Positions 1 to 8,077 of a stretch of 64,000 nucleotides of DNA are shown here, piece by piece. The stretch comes from JAJDFU01 sp964640855. Lineage in GTDB: Bacteria > Bacteroidota > Bacteroidia > Chitinophagales > Saprospiraceae. Position 1 is the stretch's first letter, and each line of letters starts with the position of its first letter. The notes under the pieces are model-generated. The model did no database searches. It saw only the letters and a list, made by a program, of their open reading frames with translations, and was not told where the DNA came from. The position numbers and the translations under genes were made by a program. The stretch lies in NCBI GenBank assembly GCA_964640855.1, contig CAZXIX010000004.1, forward strand, positions 1-64,000. The letters run 5' to 3'.

Positions 1-192
1 TGACCCTTTGACCAACGGGAAAAGGCGTCCTGGTTTTCTTCCTTCTTTCCGTTTTGCGGAAATCCCTTTTCCAGGACAGAAAAGGTATGAAGCCGGATCC
101 GGAGAACAAGCAGTACCGGGTCAGATCCATGGACAGGCTCCGTCTTTACCCTGCTACTCGCCTGTCTCCCGTTCTAAAATCAGTTTTCAAGT

Positions 193-1596
193 ATGCCCAA
201 CGTTGTAAGAGAGGACAAGGACGCATTAAATGCCGTAGTAACGGTAACCCTTCAGAAAGAAGATTACGAAAGTTCCTTCCATCAGGAGCTCAAAAAGTAT
301 CAGCAGGGAGCCTCCATGAAAGGCTTCCGCAAGGGAAAGACCCCGATCAGCGTCGTCAAAAAGATGTTCGGCAAATCCGTTTTGGCGGATATCATCAATC
401 GAAGTTTTCAGCAAGAGCTCGACAACTTCATTCGGGAAGAAGAAATCCAGTTGCTGGGCTCTCCCCTACCCGCCGAAGACCAGGAACTGCTGGATTTTGA
501 CCTGAAGAATCTGGACGATTTCGTTCTGAAGTTTGACCTGGGGCTGGCACCCGCTTTCGAACTGAAGGGGTTGGAAAAGGATACCCCGCTCACCAAGTGG
601 GTCCCCGAGATCACAGACGAAATGGTGGACGAGGATTTCCGGAATCTGCGTCGGCGAGCCGGAAAGTCGGAACCCACCGAAGAGGCGATCGAGGAAGGCG
701 ATATTGTCAAACTGAAAGGAGCCGAGCTGGATGGGGAAGAGTTGAAAGAAAACGGCATGGAAGCCGAATTCTCCATTTCGACCCAGTCTCTTTCGGACGA
801 CTTCAAGAAATTCATCCTCGGAAAAAAGGCCGGGGAAGAATTCACCTACAATCTCACTTTGCTGGAAGAGAATGGTTCCGAGGATTTTGTTCGCAACTAC
901 TACCTGAACCTGGAAAAGGACGACGATCGGGAGGTCAACTATAATTTCCGGCTTACGATAGAAGAGGTGAACCGCATCAGCCCGGCCGAACTGAACCAGG
1001 AATTTTTCGACAACAGTTTTGGCGAGGGCAAGGTGACCAACGAAGAAGAAGCGAAAGAAAAAATTCGCGAAGCCATTGCCGGGCACTTCGTCCGCCAGTC
1101 CGAAGGCTTGCTATACCGCGACATGCAGGATCGCCTGATGGAGCAAAATCCGCTTGAGTTCCCGCGGGAATTCCTCATCCGTTGGTTGGCCACCAGCCAG
1201 GAGGGAATGACCTCCGAAAAGGCGGAATCCGAATTCCCCCAATTTTCAAAGGGCTTGCAGTGGACCCTGATCCAGGAGAAAATCATTGAAAAGTTCGGTC
1301 TCGAAGTAACCGAGCCCATGATCCGGGAAAAGATCAAGGATCAGGTACGCGGCTATTTCGGGGGTCAAGCAGACGAGGCCATCCTGGAAAGCATGGCCGA
1401 CCGCCTCATCCAGGATCCCGAACAGGTGCGGCGCATCGCCAACGAAGCCATGTCCGACCTGGTCTTTGAGACCCTGGAAAAGGAAATGCCGGTGGAGGAA
1501 AAGACGCTTTCTTTGGAAGACTTCAACGCAAAAGTAGCCGAAGCCCAGGCCTCCGCTGCAGGCGCAACGGAAGTAGAGGTCGAAGAGGAAGAATAA
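193..1596 (+). CDS. tig: Trigger factor
   Basis: This is a ribosome-associated chaperone that shields nascent chains at the exit tunnel. The 467-residue product starts at an ATG and carries the ribosome-docking signature GFRKGK at residues 44-49. The central part, about 160-260, aligns in position with the FKBP-like domain but looks degenerate, as is common in Bacteroidota. A helical C-terminal chaperone region follows and ends in a short glutamate-rich tail. It is slightly longer than the E. coli protein (about 430 residues). Immediate downstream clpP and clpX on the same strand reproduce the conserved tig-clpP-clpX protein quality control locus, which supports the call. The 192 bases upstream hold no gene I can support. 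Confidence 0.96.
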   Translation: MPNVVREDKDALNAVVTVTLQKEDYESSFHQELKKYQQGASMKGFRKGKTPISVVKKMFGKSVLADIINRSFQQELDNFIREEEIQLLGSPLPAEDQELLDFDLKNLDDFVLKFDLGLAPAFELKGLEKDTPLTKWVPEITDEMVDEDFRNLRRRAGKSEPTEEAIEEGDIVKLKGAELDGEELKENGMEAEFSISTQSLSDDFKKFILGKKAGEEFTYNLTLLEENGSEDFVRNYYLNLEKDDDREVNYNFRLTIEEVNRISPAELNQEFFDNSFGEGKVTNEEEAKEKIREAIAGHFVRQSEGLLYRDMQDRLMEQNPLEFPREFLIRWLATSQEGMTSEKAESEFPQFSKGLQWTLIQEKIIEKFGLEVTEPMIREKIKDQVRGYFGGQADEAILESMADRLIQDPEQVRRIANEAMSDLVFETLEKEMPVEEKTLSLEDFNAKVAEAQASAAGATEVEVEEEE

Positions 1597-1699
1597 AAGC
1601 CGGATTCAACCCAGATCGAAGCCTTTTGTTTTACATTAGTGTTTTCACCCGAGTTGAGAACCTGTTTTTTCCTTTTCCCCCCAAAACAGCGCAAAACGT

Positions 1700-2413
1700 A
1701 TGTTTCGAAAAGATGAATTCATGAAGTTCGCTACCCGCCACATGGGTATGAACAGCATGCACCTCGAAGATTATGCCAGCAAGAGCACGGCCAGGATACC
1801 GAATATCCAGGGGTTCACCCCGAATGTGATCGAAGAACGCCAGATGAACATCGTCGGGTTAGACGTATTTTCCCGCCTGATGATGGACCGGATCATTTTC
1901 CTCGGCGTCCCGGTTGACGATTACGTCTCCAATGTGGTCATGGCCCAATTGCTTTTCCTGGAATCCACCGACCCCAAACGGGACGTCAGCATGTTCATCA
2001 ACAGCCCGGGCGGCTCGGTGATCTCCGGCCTGGGTATTTACGACACCATGCAATACGTTTCTCCGGACATCGCCACCATCTGTACGGCCCTGGCCGCCTC
2101 CATGGGAGCCGTGCTGCTAACCGCCGGTACCAAGGGCAAGCGGACCTGCCTGTACCACAGCCAGGTTATGATTCACCAGCCATTGGGCGGCATGCAAGGA
2201 CAGGTGACCGAAATGGAGATCTACTACAACCTGATCAAAAAGCAACAAAAGAAGCTCTACGAAATTCTCGCCCATCACACCGGACAGCCTTACGATAAAG
2301 TCGAAAAGGATTGCGAACGCGACAATTGGATGTCCGCTAACGAAGCCCTGGAATATGGGCTGATCGACGAAGTGCTGGACCGGAATAATCCGATTCGCGA
2401 GAATAAAGATTAG
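1700..2413 (+). CDS. clpP: ATP-dependent Clp protease proteolytic subunit
   Basis: This is the serine peptidase subunit that forms the barrel degrading proteins fed by ClpX. The 237-residue product has the catalytic triad at Ser134 (in AASMGA), His159 (in MIHQPLGG) and Asp208 (in ERDNW), and the SPGG motif near 102-105. The N-terminal extension of about 40 residues is longer than in E. coli and typical of Bacteroidota homologues. It lies 103 bases after tig and 76 bases before clpX. A perfect 10-bp hairpin with a T-run sits between clpP and clpX, so the two may be partly uncoupled transcriptionally. Confidence 0.97.
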   Translation: MFRKDEFMKFATRHMGMNSMHLEDYASKSTARIPNIQGFTPNVIEERQMNIVGLDVFSRLMMDRIIFLGVPVDDYVSNVVMAQLLFLESTDPKRDVSMFINSPGGSVISGLGIYDTMQYVSPDIATICTALAASMGAVLLTAGTKGKRTCLYHSQVMIHQPLGGMQGQVTEMEIYYNLIKKQQKKLYEILAHHTGQPYDKVEKDCERDNWMSANEALEYGLIDEVLDRNNPIRENKD

Positions 2414-2432
2414 TCTTACTTTTAATCCGGAG

Positions 2433-2477
2433 AGGGCCGGACCGTTCCTTTGGTGATTCGTCCGGCCCTGATTTTTT
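2433..2477 (+). terminator. Intrinsic terminator between clpP and clpX
   Basis: A perfect 10-bp stem (2433-2442 with 2460-2469) encloses a 17-nt loop and is followed by a T-run at 2472-2477. It lies 19 bases after the clpP stop codon. The T-run merges with a TAnnTTTG promoter element for clpX. Confidence 0.75.
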
Positions 2478-2484
2478 ATTTTTG
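2477..2484 (+). promoter_or_regulatory. Bacteroidota -7 element upstream of clpX
   Basis: TATTTTTG matches the phylum consensus TAnnTTTG and ends 5 bases before the clpX ATG. If used, the transcript would start at or next to the start codon, giving a leaderless or near-leaderless mRNA. No clear -33 TTTG box is visible because the region upstream is the terminator hairpin. Confidence 0.45.
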
Positions 2485-2489
2485 GAATT

Positions 2490-3740
2490 ATGCGTCGTAC
2501 CAAGCAGAGTTATCGCTGTTCGTTTTGCGGGAAGGAAAAGGCCGAAGCCCTGATGCTTATTGCCGGCCTGGAAGGGCATATCTGTGAGTCTTGCGTAGAA
2601 CAAGCTCACGATATTGTACAGGAAGAGTTGTATGGCAAAAAGCGTACGCCATCCCGTTCCGAAAGTGACTTCATCCTGCCCGACCGGATCACACCCGTCC
2701 AGATCAAAGGGCACCTGGATCAATACGTTATCGGCCAGGATGAGGCCAAAAAATATCTTTCGGTCGCTGTTTATAATCATTATAAAAGATTGGCCCAGCC
2801 GGCCCAGGATGAGATCGAGATCGAAAAGTCTAACATCCTGTTGGTGGGCCCCACCGGCACCGGCAAAACCCTCCTGGCCAAAACCATCGCCAAATTTCTC
2901 AACGTCCCCTTCGCCATCGTCGACGCGACCGTCTTCACAGAAGCCGGCTACGTCGGTGAGGATGTCGAAAGCATCCTGAGCCGTTTATTGCAGGTCTGCG
3001 AATACGATGTCGCCGCCGCCGAGCGGGGAATTGTTTATGTGGACGAGATCGACAAGATCTCCCGCAAAGGCGACAACCCCTCCATCACACGGGATGTATC
3101 CGGTGAGGGCGTTCAGCAGGCCATGCTTAAAATGCTGGAAGGAACAGACGTAAACGTACCTCCCCAGGGAGGACGCAAACATCCCGAACAGAAGCTGGTC
3201 AAAGTCAATACCGAAAATATTCTCTTCATCTGCGGCGGAGCTTTCGACGGGATCGAAAAGCACATCGCCCGCCGGATCAACACCCAGGTGATCGGCTTCA
3301 AAAATGAAGTGGACAGCCAAAGCATCGATAAGGAAAATCTGCTCCATTACATCAACCAGCAGGACCTTCGGGCTTTCGGCCTGATTCCCGAATTGATCGG
3401 CCGCCTTCCGGTGCTGACCCACCTGGATCCGCTTGACAAGGAAGCGCTTATCCGCATACTCACCGAGCCCAAGAACTCCCTCACCAAACAGTACACCAAA
3501 CTGTTCAAGCTGGAAGGGAAAACCCTTTCCTTCACGGAGGACGCCCTGGACTTCATCGCCGAAAAAGCGCTGGAGTTCAAATTGGGAGCCCGGGGGCTTC
3601 GGTCCATCTGCGAGGCGATCATGACCGACGCCATGTTCGACATGCCCTCCCAGCAGAGCGTCACCGAATTGGTGATCACGCGGGATTACGCCTACGAAAA
3701 ATTAAGCCGATCCAAACTCAGCCAGCTCAAAGCGGCCTGA
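2490..3740 (+). CDS. clpX: ATP-dependent Clp protease ATP-binding subunit ClpX
   Basis: This AAA+ unfoldase recognises tagged substrates and threads them into ClpP. The 416-residue product has an N-terminal zinc-binding domain with Cys10, Cys13, Cys32 and Cys35. It also has Walker A GPTGTGKT at 120-127, the pore loop GYVG at 153-156, Walker B with VDEID near 184-188, and the RKH loop near 229-231. A sensor-2 LGARGLR lies towards the C-terminus. Length and motif order match ClpX throughout. It follows clpP on the same strand, behind a terminator and a candidate promoter of its own. Confidence 0.97.
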   Translation: MRRTKQSYRCSFCGKEKAEALMLIAGLEGHICESCVEQAHDIVQEELYGKKRTPSRSESDFILPDRITPVQIKGHLDQYVIGQDEAKKYLSVAVYNHYKRLAQPAQDEIEIEKSNILLVGPTGTGKTLLAKTIAKFLNVPFAIVDATVFTEAGYVGEDVESILSRLLQVCEYDVAAAERGIVYVDEIDKISRKGDNPSITRDVSGEGVQQAMLKMLEGTDVNVPPQGGRKHPEQKLVKVNTENILFICGGAFDGIEKHIARRINTQVIGFKNEVDSQSIDKENLLHYINQQDLRAFGLIPELIGRLPVLTHLDPLDKEALIRILTEPKNSLTKQYTKLFKLEGKTLSFTEDALDFIAEKALEFKLGARGLRSICEAIMTDAMFDMPSQQSVTELVITRDYAYEKLSRSKLSQLKAA

Positions 3741-3809
3741 TCCGGGAATATTATTCTGCCCTGTTGCTTCTCGGGAAATTTTTTTTCTCCAGCCCCCCTT
3801 CCCTCCTGC

Positions 3810-3864
3810 ATGGATTTTACTTACATTAAGTGTGGCAACATCCAAACACACGCTTAAAATCCAT
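3810..3864 (+). promoter_or_regulatory. Long leader hairpin before the DoxX-like gene
   Basis: A perfect 10-bp inverted repeat (ATGGATTTTA at 3810-3819 and TAAAATCCAT at 3855-3864) brackets 35 bases. The inner part can also pair partially (GTGTGG against CCaaACAC). The 3' arm ends 5 bases before the ATG at 3870, where a ribosome would bind. It could control translation, or be an operator. Confidence 0.4.
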
Positions 3865-3869
3865 TTACC

Positions 3870-4238
3870 ATGCAATTCATCACAGGACTGGGAAAATGGC
3901 TTTATGCCATACCCATGCTGGCCTTCGGGGCCTTTCATTTCATGAACACCGAGTCCATGGCCGGATTCGTACCTTTCCCCCCTGAGACGGTCTGGGTTTA
4001 CCTGACGGGAATCGCGCTGATCGCTGCTGCCGTCAGCATCTTCATTGGCAAATACGACAAACTGGCCACCGTTCTCCTGGCGCTCATGCTGATTCTCTTC
4101 GTCATTTTGCTCTGGATCCCGGGGGCATCCGGCGGAGACCAAAATGCGACCACCATGCTGCTGAAAGACACCGCCCTGGCGGGGGGCGCCCTGATGTACG
4201 CCCGCGGACTGGCGCAAGACAATTCCGTGATCGGCTAA
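3870..4238 (+). CDS. DoxX-like small integral membrane protein
   Basis: The 122-residue product has about four hydrophobic segments (roughly 5-25, 42-60, 64-86 and 98-115). The size and topology fit the DoxX/DoxD-like superfamily in the inner membrane. Members are linked to redox and oxidative-stress processes, but no specific reaction can be assigned here. It stands alone between clpX and truA, with a hairpin covering its start region and an intrinsic terminator right after it, so it is probably monocistronic. The family call rests on topology and general sequence character, not on a catalytic motif. Confidence 0.7.
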   Translation: MQFITGLGKWLYAIPMLAFGAFHFMNTESMAGFVPFPPETVWVYLTGIALIAAAVSIFIGKYDKLATVLLALMLILFVILLWIPGASGGDQNATTMLLKDTALAGGALMYARGLAQDNSVIG

Positions 4239-4260
4239 GCCAAGGGCGATTCCATAAAGA

Positions 4261-4293
4261 AAAAGGCTGCCCCGGGCGGGGCGGCCTTTTTTT
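4261..4293 (+). terminator. Intrinsic terminator after the DoxX-like gene
   Basis: A GC-rich 9-bp stem (4265-4273 with 4278-4286, one wobble pair) with a 4-nt loop is followed by seven T residues at 4287-4293. Confidence 0.85.
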
Positions 4294-4307
4294 GTTTTCC
4301 GAACGCT

Positions 4308-4315
4308 TACCTTTG
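4308..4315 (+). promoter_or_regulatory. Bacteroidota -7 element upstream of truA
   Basis: TACCTTTG matches TAnnTTTG and lies 10 bases before the truA ATG. A TTTG lies at 4291-4294, but the spacing is shorter than usual. It follows the preceding terminator directly. Confidence 0.45.
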
Positions 4316-4325
4316 CCTGACGGTT

Positions 4326-5078
4326 ATGAGATACTTCATCGAATTGGCCTACCGGGGCAGCCCCTTTTTCGGCTGGCAACGACAACCCGACCGGATCAGC
4401 GTTCAGGAAGCCCTCGAGGATAGCCTGAGCACCATTCTCAATACTCCGTTGGAAGTGGTAGGCTGCGGCCGGACCGATACCGGGGTGCACGCCCGCCAGT
4501 ATTTCGCCCATTTTGATTTTGAGGGGGATTTCCCCGCCGGCTTCCTCCCGCGGATCAATAAATTCATCGGACCGGATATTGCGCTTTTTCGGCTTCATGA
4601 AGTGGATAATGACTGCCATGCCCGCTTCGATGCCACTCACCGGGCCTATGAATATCACCTCACCTTTCAGAAGGATCCCTTCCGACAGGATCTGGCCTAT
4701 TTTCATTCGTTGCCGGCCACTCCCGACCTGAAAGCCATGCAGGATTCGGTCCATCTGCTGCGGGACTACGATGCATTCTTCCCTTTTTGCAAGTCCGATT
4801 CGGATGTCAAAACCCTGCGTTGCGACCTGAGGCGAGCCGAATGGGAAGTCCGCTCGGAGCAGGATTGGGTGTTCCACATTGCCGCAGATCGATTCCTGCG
4901 GGGCATGGTACGCCTGATCGTAGGTATGAGCCTGAATGTGGGCTTGGGCAAGATCGACCTGGAAGAAGTCCGCGAAGCTATGGACAAGCAAAAGCGCCTT
5001 CGACAGGCTCAAAGCGCTCCTCCTCACGGACTCTACCTGACGCAGGTCCACTACGCCTTCCTCAATACCCGATCCTGA
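4326..5078 (+). CDS. truA: tRNA pseudouridine(38-40) synthase TruA
   Basis: The enzyme converts uridines 38-40 in the tRNA anticodon arm to pseudouridine. The 250-residue product carries the family signature GCGRTDTGVHA at 46-56, in which Asp51 is the catalytic nucleophile, and has the normal TruA length. It has its own -7 element behind a terminator, so it seems to be transcribed alone. Its stop is followed by a convergent minus-strand gene. Long open frames on the opposite strand are shadows of this gene. Confidence 0.95.
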   Translation: MRYFIELAYRGSPFFGWQRQPDRISVQEALEDSLSTILNTPLEVVGCGRTDTGVHARQYFAHFDFEGDFPAGFLPRINKFIGPDIALFRLHEVDNDCHARFDATHRAYEYHLTFQKDPFRQDLAYFHSLPATPDLKAMQDSVHLLRDYDAFFPFCKSDSDVKTLRCDLRRAEWEVRSEQDWVFHIAADRFLRGMVRLIVGMSLNVGLGKIDLEEVREAMDKQKRLRQAQSAPPHGLYLTQVHYAFLNTRS

Positions 5079-5100
5079 ATCCTGAATCCTCCTTCCTGGA

Positions 5101-5979
5101 TCAAAAGATCCCCAGCCAGCGGGTATTTTTTTTCAGCTTGAAGTAGGGGCCTTCTGAGGCGTGGAAATGAGCGGGAAAATCGGGCTCAGCATGATTAAAA
5201 TCCAGGGTGAGCGGTCGTCCGGCATGAGATTGCAGCATCAGATTGTAAAGCATGAAGCCGGCACCCTTTTCCTTGCCTTCCGGACTTTCCGCGAAGGCCA
5301 GGCTCATTACCCGGCCGTGGCTGTATCCGAAAAAATCCGCCGCCAACCAGTTCCCTTCCCGATCGTGAACGGCCGAGGCAAAGCCCCAACCCCGATGAAG
5401 CAAATTGTACATGATCCGCATCAGGGCATGCTCGTCCACCTCCGGTTGCCACTGCTTTACAAAGGCGGCGATCTTTTCCGGCTTGGGGCCGGACTGGGGG
5501 AGCAACCCCTCCGACTGGGCCCGGTCGAGTTTCGAGAACAGATGGGCTGAAAAATGGTCGGATAGCTCTTCGTAGGATGGGCTCAGATCGAGGTAAAAAT
5601 TGGACAAGCGCGAGATGTCGTAAGAGGATTCCGAAGCCAACTGGTGTTTGCCGTTCACCTGGATCTCAATCCGGGTATATTCTTCCGAGACTTCCTCCAT
5701 AAAAGCATTGATCCGGGCGGGCGACAAAGCCCTCACCGAATAGATACCCAATTCACGCATGAGAGCAGGTTGGTGAAGGCTTTTTCTTCCCCAGCGATCC
5801 ACCCGATAGATCAAAGGGAAAACGGAGTGGTATTCATCTTCTACCAGGGCTTCCCAATCTTTGCCTACCTGGTCGAGGAACCATTTGTAGCCAAAAAGAT
5901 TGCCGTTGGGAGCGTAATGTACACAGCCGTTCCAGCGGTCCCGATCTATTTCATCCTGAGTCAATAACCGAATATTCAT
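5101..5979 (-). CDS. FemAB/GNAT-like acyltransferase-fold protein
   Basis: The 292-residue cytosolic-looking product starts at the ATG at 5979; the open frame runs further upstream but only in the shadow of the next gene. Its pattern resembles the FemAB/GNAT fold: an N-terminal half ending in a YLDLSPSYEEL-type segment, then a second half with a central strand (WLAADFFGYSHGR) and a C-terminal TLDFNHAEP segment. Known relatives in Bacteroidota are unannotated or labelled acetyltransferase-like. A link to peptidoglycan or lipid aminoacylation is inferred only from the fold and from the M23 peptidase and glycosidase genes just upstream. Confidence 0.6.
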   Translation of the reverse strand: MNIRLLTQDEIDRDRWNGCVHYAPNGNLFGYKWFLDQVGKDWEALVEDEYHSVFPLIYRVDRWGRKSLHQPALMRELGIYSVRALSPARINAFMEEVSEEYTRIEIQVNGKHQLASESSYDISRLSNFYLDLSPSYEELSDHFSAHLFSKLDRAQSEGLLPQSGPKPEKIAAFVKQWQPEVDEHALMRIMYNLLHRGWGFASAVHDREGNWLAADFFGYSHGRVMSLAFAESPEGKEKGAGFMLYNLMLQSHAGRPLTLDFNHAEPDFPAHFHASEGPYFKLKKNTRWLGIF

Positions 5980-6079
5980 TGGAGTAGAAACAAAGACCCG
6001 GCCGAAGGGTTGAGACTCGATGGGCTTCAGGCCGCCCGAAAGATCCATTCCTCCCTTTTGGGGCATCCGGGATGTAAAT

Positions 6080-7114
6080 CTATCTCCTCCTAAACCACTC
6101 CTGCATGATCTCCTGGGCCATCTTCCCCTGGGGCGTATAGTCTTTTTCTCTTCGCCCCGGCCGCCGGGGTTCCGTTGGGTACCACTTCCAGATGAAGCCC
6201 CCCGCCCACCAGGGCTCGTCCCAGAAAGTTTGGTACAGAGCCTGAATGGCGTTGGCTTGCGCCTGCTCGTTGACGACCAAAGGATCCCGGTTTTTTTCCA
6301 ATACCCAGGTTTTTCCGGCACAACCGCTTACACTCAGATAGCCGTATTCGGTAAATATCACCGGCTTGTCTATTTTTTCCGAAAACCGCTGGATCTGCCT
6401 TTTTACGGGCCGCCAGGATTTCAGGAGTTCTTCCACAGAGGGAGTCTCGGATTCCGACAAGGGAAAATAGGCGTCGATGCCTATGTAATCCAATTGATCC
6501 CAGAAAGGCAGGGTCGGGTATTCGTCCCAATTGGCTGCATAGGTCAGTTTTCCGGAATACACGGAGCGCACCTCCCGGATGAGATCTCGCCAGAAAGCCT
6601 CCCGGCGCACCGCGGCGATCTTGAATTCCGTGCCGATACAAAACAAGGGCACCTGCCATTCTTCCGCCATTCGGGCATAAAGGAGAATGTACTTCCGATA
6701 ACCTTCCTCCCAACGCTCCCAATCGGCATCCGTCTCGAAATCCAGGTCACCCGGCCAGCTGCGGGGTATCCAGACCTGGGGTTTCAACATGGTGTTCAGG
6801 CGGCAGGTCTTGGCCAACCGGATGGTTTCCCGTACCCCGTTGGGCTTCTCCCCCCACCACTGATAACCGTCCTCCTCACTGAAGATCATCTGGGCTTCTC
6901 CCCGCCGGGTAAAACCATAGGGTATGACGGCTACCCAATCGACGCCCACAGAAATCAGATCGGGCATGGGGTCTTGGGCAAAGGGGTCCCGGGGAGCCAC
7001 AAAATTCACTCCCTTCATCTTGCCGACCACCGACTCACGGTGTTCCGGGGTAGATCTGTCGTTTTCCCCAGGAAGAAATGCCAACAACAATATGGGCAAC
7101 CAGTAGAAATGCAT
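6080..7114 (-). CDS. Secreted GH113-like glycoside hydrolase
   Basis: The 344-residue product begins at the ATG at 7114 with a signal peptide (MHFYWLPILLLAFLPG) and continues as a TIM-barrel glycosidase. CIGTEF, in the middle of the protein, has the acid/base Glu. IFTEYGY, in the last third, has the likely nucleophile Glu. WKWYP lies near the C-terminus. This arrangement fits clan GH-A and most closely family GH113, whose known members are beta-mannanases. The substrate here cannot be read from sequence. It starts 5 bases beyond the stop of the upstream M23 gene, so the two are co-transcribed and probably translationally coupled. A longer upstream extension of the frame lies wholly inside the M23 gene and was discarded. 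Confidence 0.8.
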   Translation of the reverse strand: MHFYWLPILLLAFLPGENDRSTPEHRESVVGKMKGVNFVAPRDPFAQDPMPDLISVGVDWVAVIPYGFTRRGEAQMIFSEEDGYQWWGEKPNGVRETIRLAKTCRLNTMLKPQVWIPRSWPGDLDFETDADWERWEEGYRKYILLYARMAEEWQVPLFCIGTEFKIAAVRREAFWRDLIREVRSVYSGKLTYAANWDEYPTLPFWDQLDYIGIDAYFPLSESETPSVEELLKSWRPVKRQIQRFSEKIDKPVIFTEYGYLSVSGCAGKTWVLEKNRDPLVVNEQAQANAIQALYQTFWDEPWWAGGFIWKWYPTEPRRPGRREKDYTPQGKMAQEIMQEWFRRR

Positions 7115-7119
7115 AAAGG

Positions 7120-7821
7120 TTACAACTGCTTTTGGAACAATAGATTCGGGTCCGGACAATTGTTCAGGTAATGGCCTGCCTCCTCCGTTGTGGCCACTCC
7201 CGGATAATCCCCTTCCCATTCGCCCAGTTCCCGGATGATCTGCAAATGCAAATGGGGAACCCAGCCCCCGTTTTCGTGCGGAGCCCCGGTCCAGGCCATT
7301 ACCTTTCCGGCAGCAACTGCCTCCCCAACCGCTTTGGATTCGATCGAAGAAAGGCTGAGGTGGCCGTATAAGCTGTAAAAAAAACCTCCGGGATAAATGT
7401 GCTCCAAAATGATCGTAGCGCCATAATCCAGCGGACGGTCGTTGTAGGCCATGCTGTGGACCCAGCCATCGAATGGGCAAAATAGGGGGGTGCCTGCCGG
7501 AGCCCAAAGATCAAGCCCCAGATGGATGCTGCGCTCCGAGCCGAAGTGAGGACTCGTTTGGTAGAGCACCCTTTTTTCTCCATAGCCCCCGTAGGCGATG
7601 CGGGCCGCAGCCTCTGTTTTGACCCGATCCACATATTCCGAAAGCCCGTCAAAGGTAGTCAGGCGGCTTCGCAAGTCGGGGGGAAGGTCCGGCCCCAGGT
7701 CGATCTCGCAGAAGTCCTCCGGTGTGTAGCCGGCCCCCAGTATCGGAAAGCAGGTCTGCCGGGGCAGCCAGGCAGACAAATGTTCCGTCAGGGAAATCGA
7801 AGGTGATTCTTTTTTTCGCAT
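7120..7821 (-). CDS. M23-family metallopeptidase (no signal peptide visible)
   Basis: The 233-residue protein has the LytM/M23 zinc site: HLGLD near residue 101-105 supplies the first His and the Asp, and HLHLQ near 193-197 supplies the later His pair. The Gly- and aromatic-rich strands between them (GATIILEH, SLYGHLS) fit the fold. M23 enzymes cut peptidoglycan cross-bridges or act as scaffolds. No signal peptide or membrane segment is evident, which is unusual for a wall hydrolase. It heads an operon with the GH113-like enzyme. An imperfect hairpin lies about 50 bases upstream. Confidence 0.85.
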   Translation of the reverse strand: MRKKESPSISLTEHLSAWLPRQTCFPILGAGYTPEDFCEIDLGPDLPPDLRSRLTTFDGLSEYVDRVKTEAAARIAYGGYGEKRVLYQTSPHFGSERSIHLGLDLWAPAGTPLFCPFDGWVHSMAYNDRPLDYGATIILEHIYPGGFFYSLYGHLSLSSIESKAVGEAVAAGKVMAWTGAPHENGGWVPHLHLQIIRELGEWEGDYPGVATTEEAGHYLNNCPDPNLLFQKQL

Positions 7822-7870
7822 CTCAAAAAATGAGGGAATACGGTTTTTTCAAAAATAAGAGGTATTCGGG

Positions 7871-7906
7871 ATTCATGACGGGACGGGGATAAAGCCCGGC
7901 ATGAAT
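7871..7906. repeat. Inverted repeat upstream of the M23 gene
   Basis: ATTCATG (7871-7877) and CATGAAT (7900-7906) flank an inner CGGG/CCCG pair (7879-7882, 7895-7898), with one mismatch between the helices and a 12-nt loop. It lies 50 bases upstream of the minus-strand M23 start and could be an operator or a leader hairpin. Confidence 0.4.
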
Positions 7907-8048
7907 TCGCCCCTTTTCAATCTGTCCAAATATAAGCCTTGCAGAGGTAAAAAAATTAAGGCCTATCAAATGAAGGAGATAATTTTTAATCAGATTGAAT
8001 ATTTTTTATTTTTTCCTTGAAATATTTTTACTAAAAGCCCTATGTTAT

Positions 8049-8056
8049 TATGTTTG
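8049..8056 (+). promoter_or_regulatory. Bacteroidota -7 element of the tRNA-like gene
   Basis: TATGTTTG matches TAnnTTTG exactly and lies 21 bases before the tRNA-like 5' end. The upstream 100 bases are very AT-rich. No exact -33 TTTG box is seen at the expected distance. Confidence 0.55.
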
Positions 8057-8077
8057 TTACAGCGAAAGCAAATACAC

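Noticed and set aside
3702..5051. 449-codon minus-strand open frame opposite truA
   Set aside because: It is fully antisense to a clear TruA gene with the catalytic motif. Its translation has no recognisable domain and reflects the codon bias of the real strand.
6020..7171. 383-codon plus-strand open frame
   Set aside because: It is antisense to the GH113-like gene, which has a signal peptide and both catalytic Glu motifs; the plus-strand product is Pro/Gly-rich shadow sequence.
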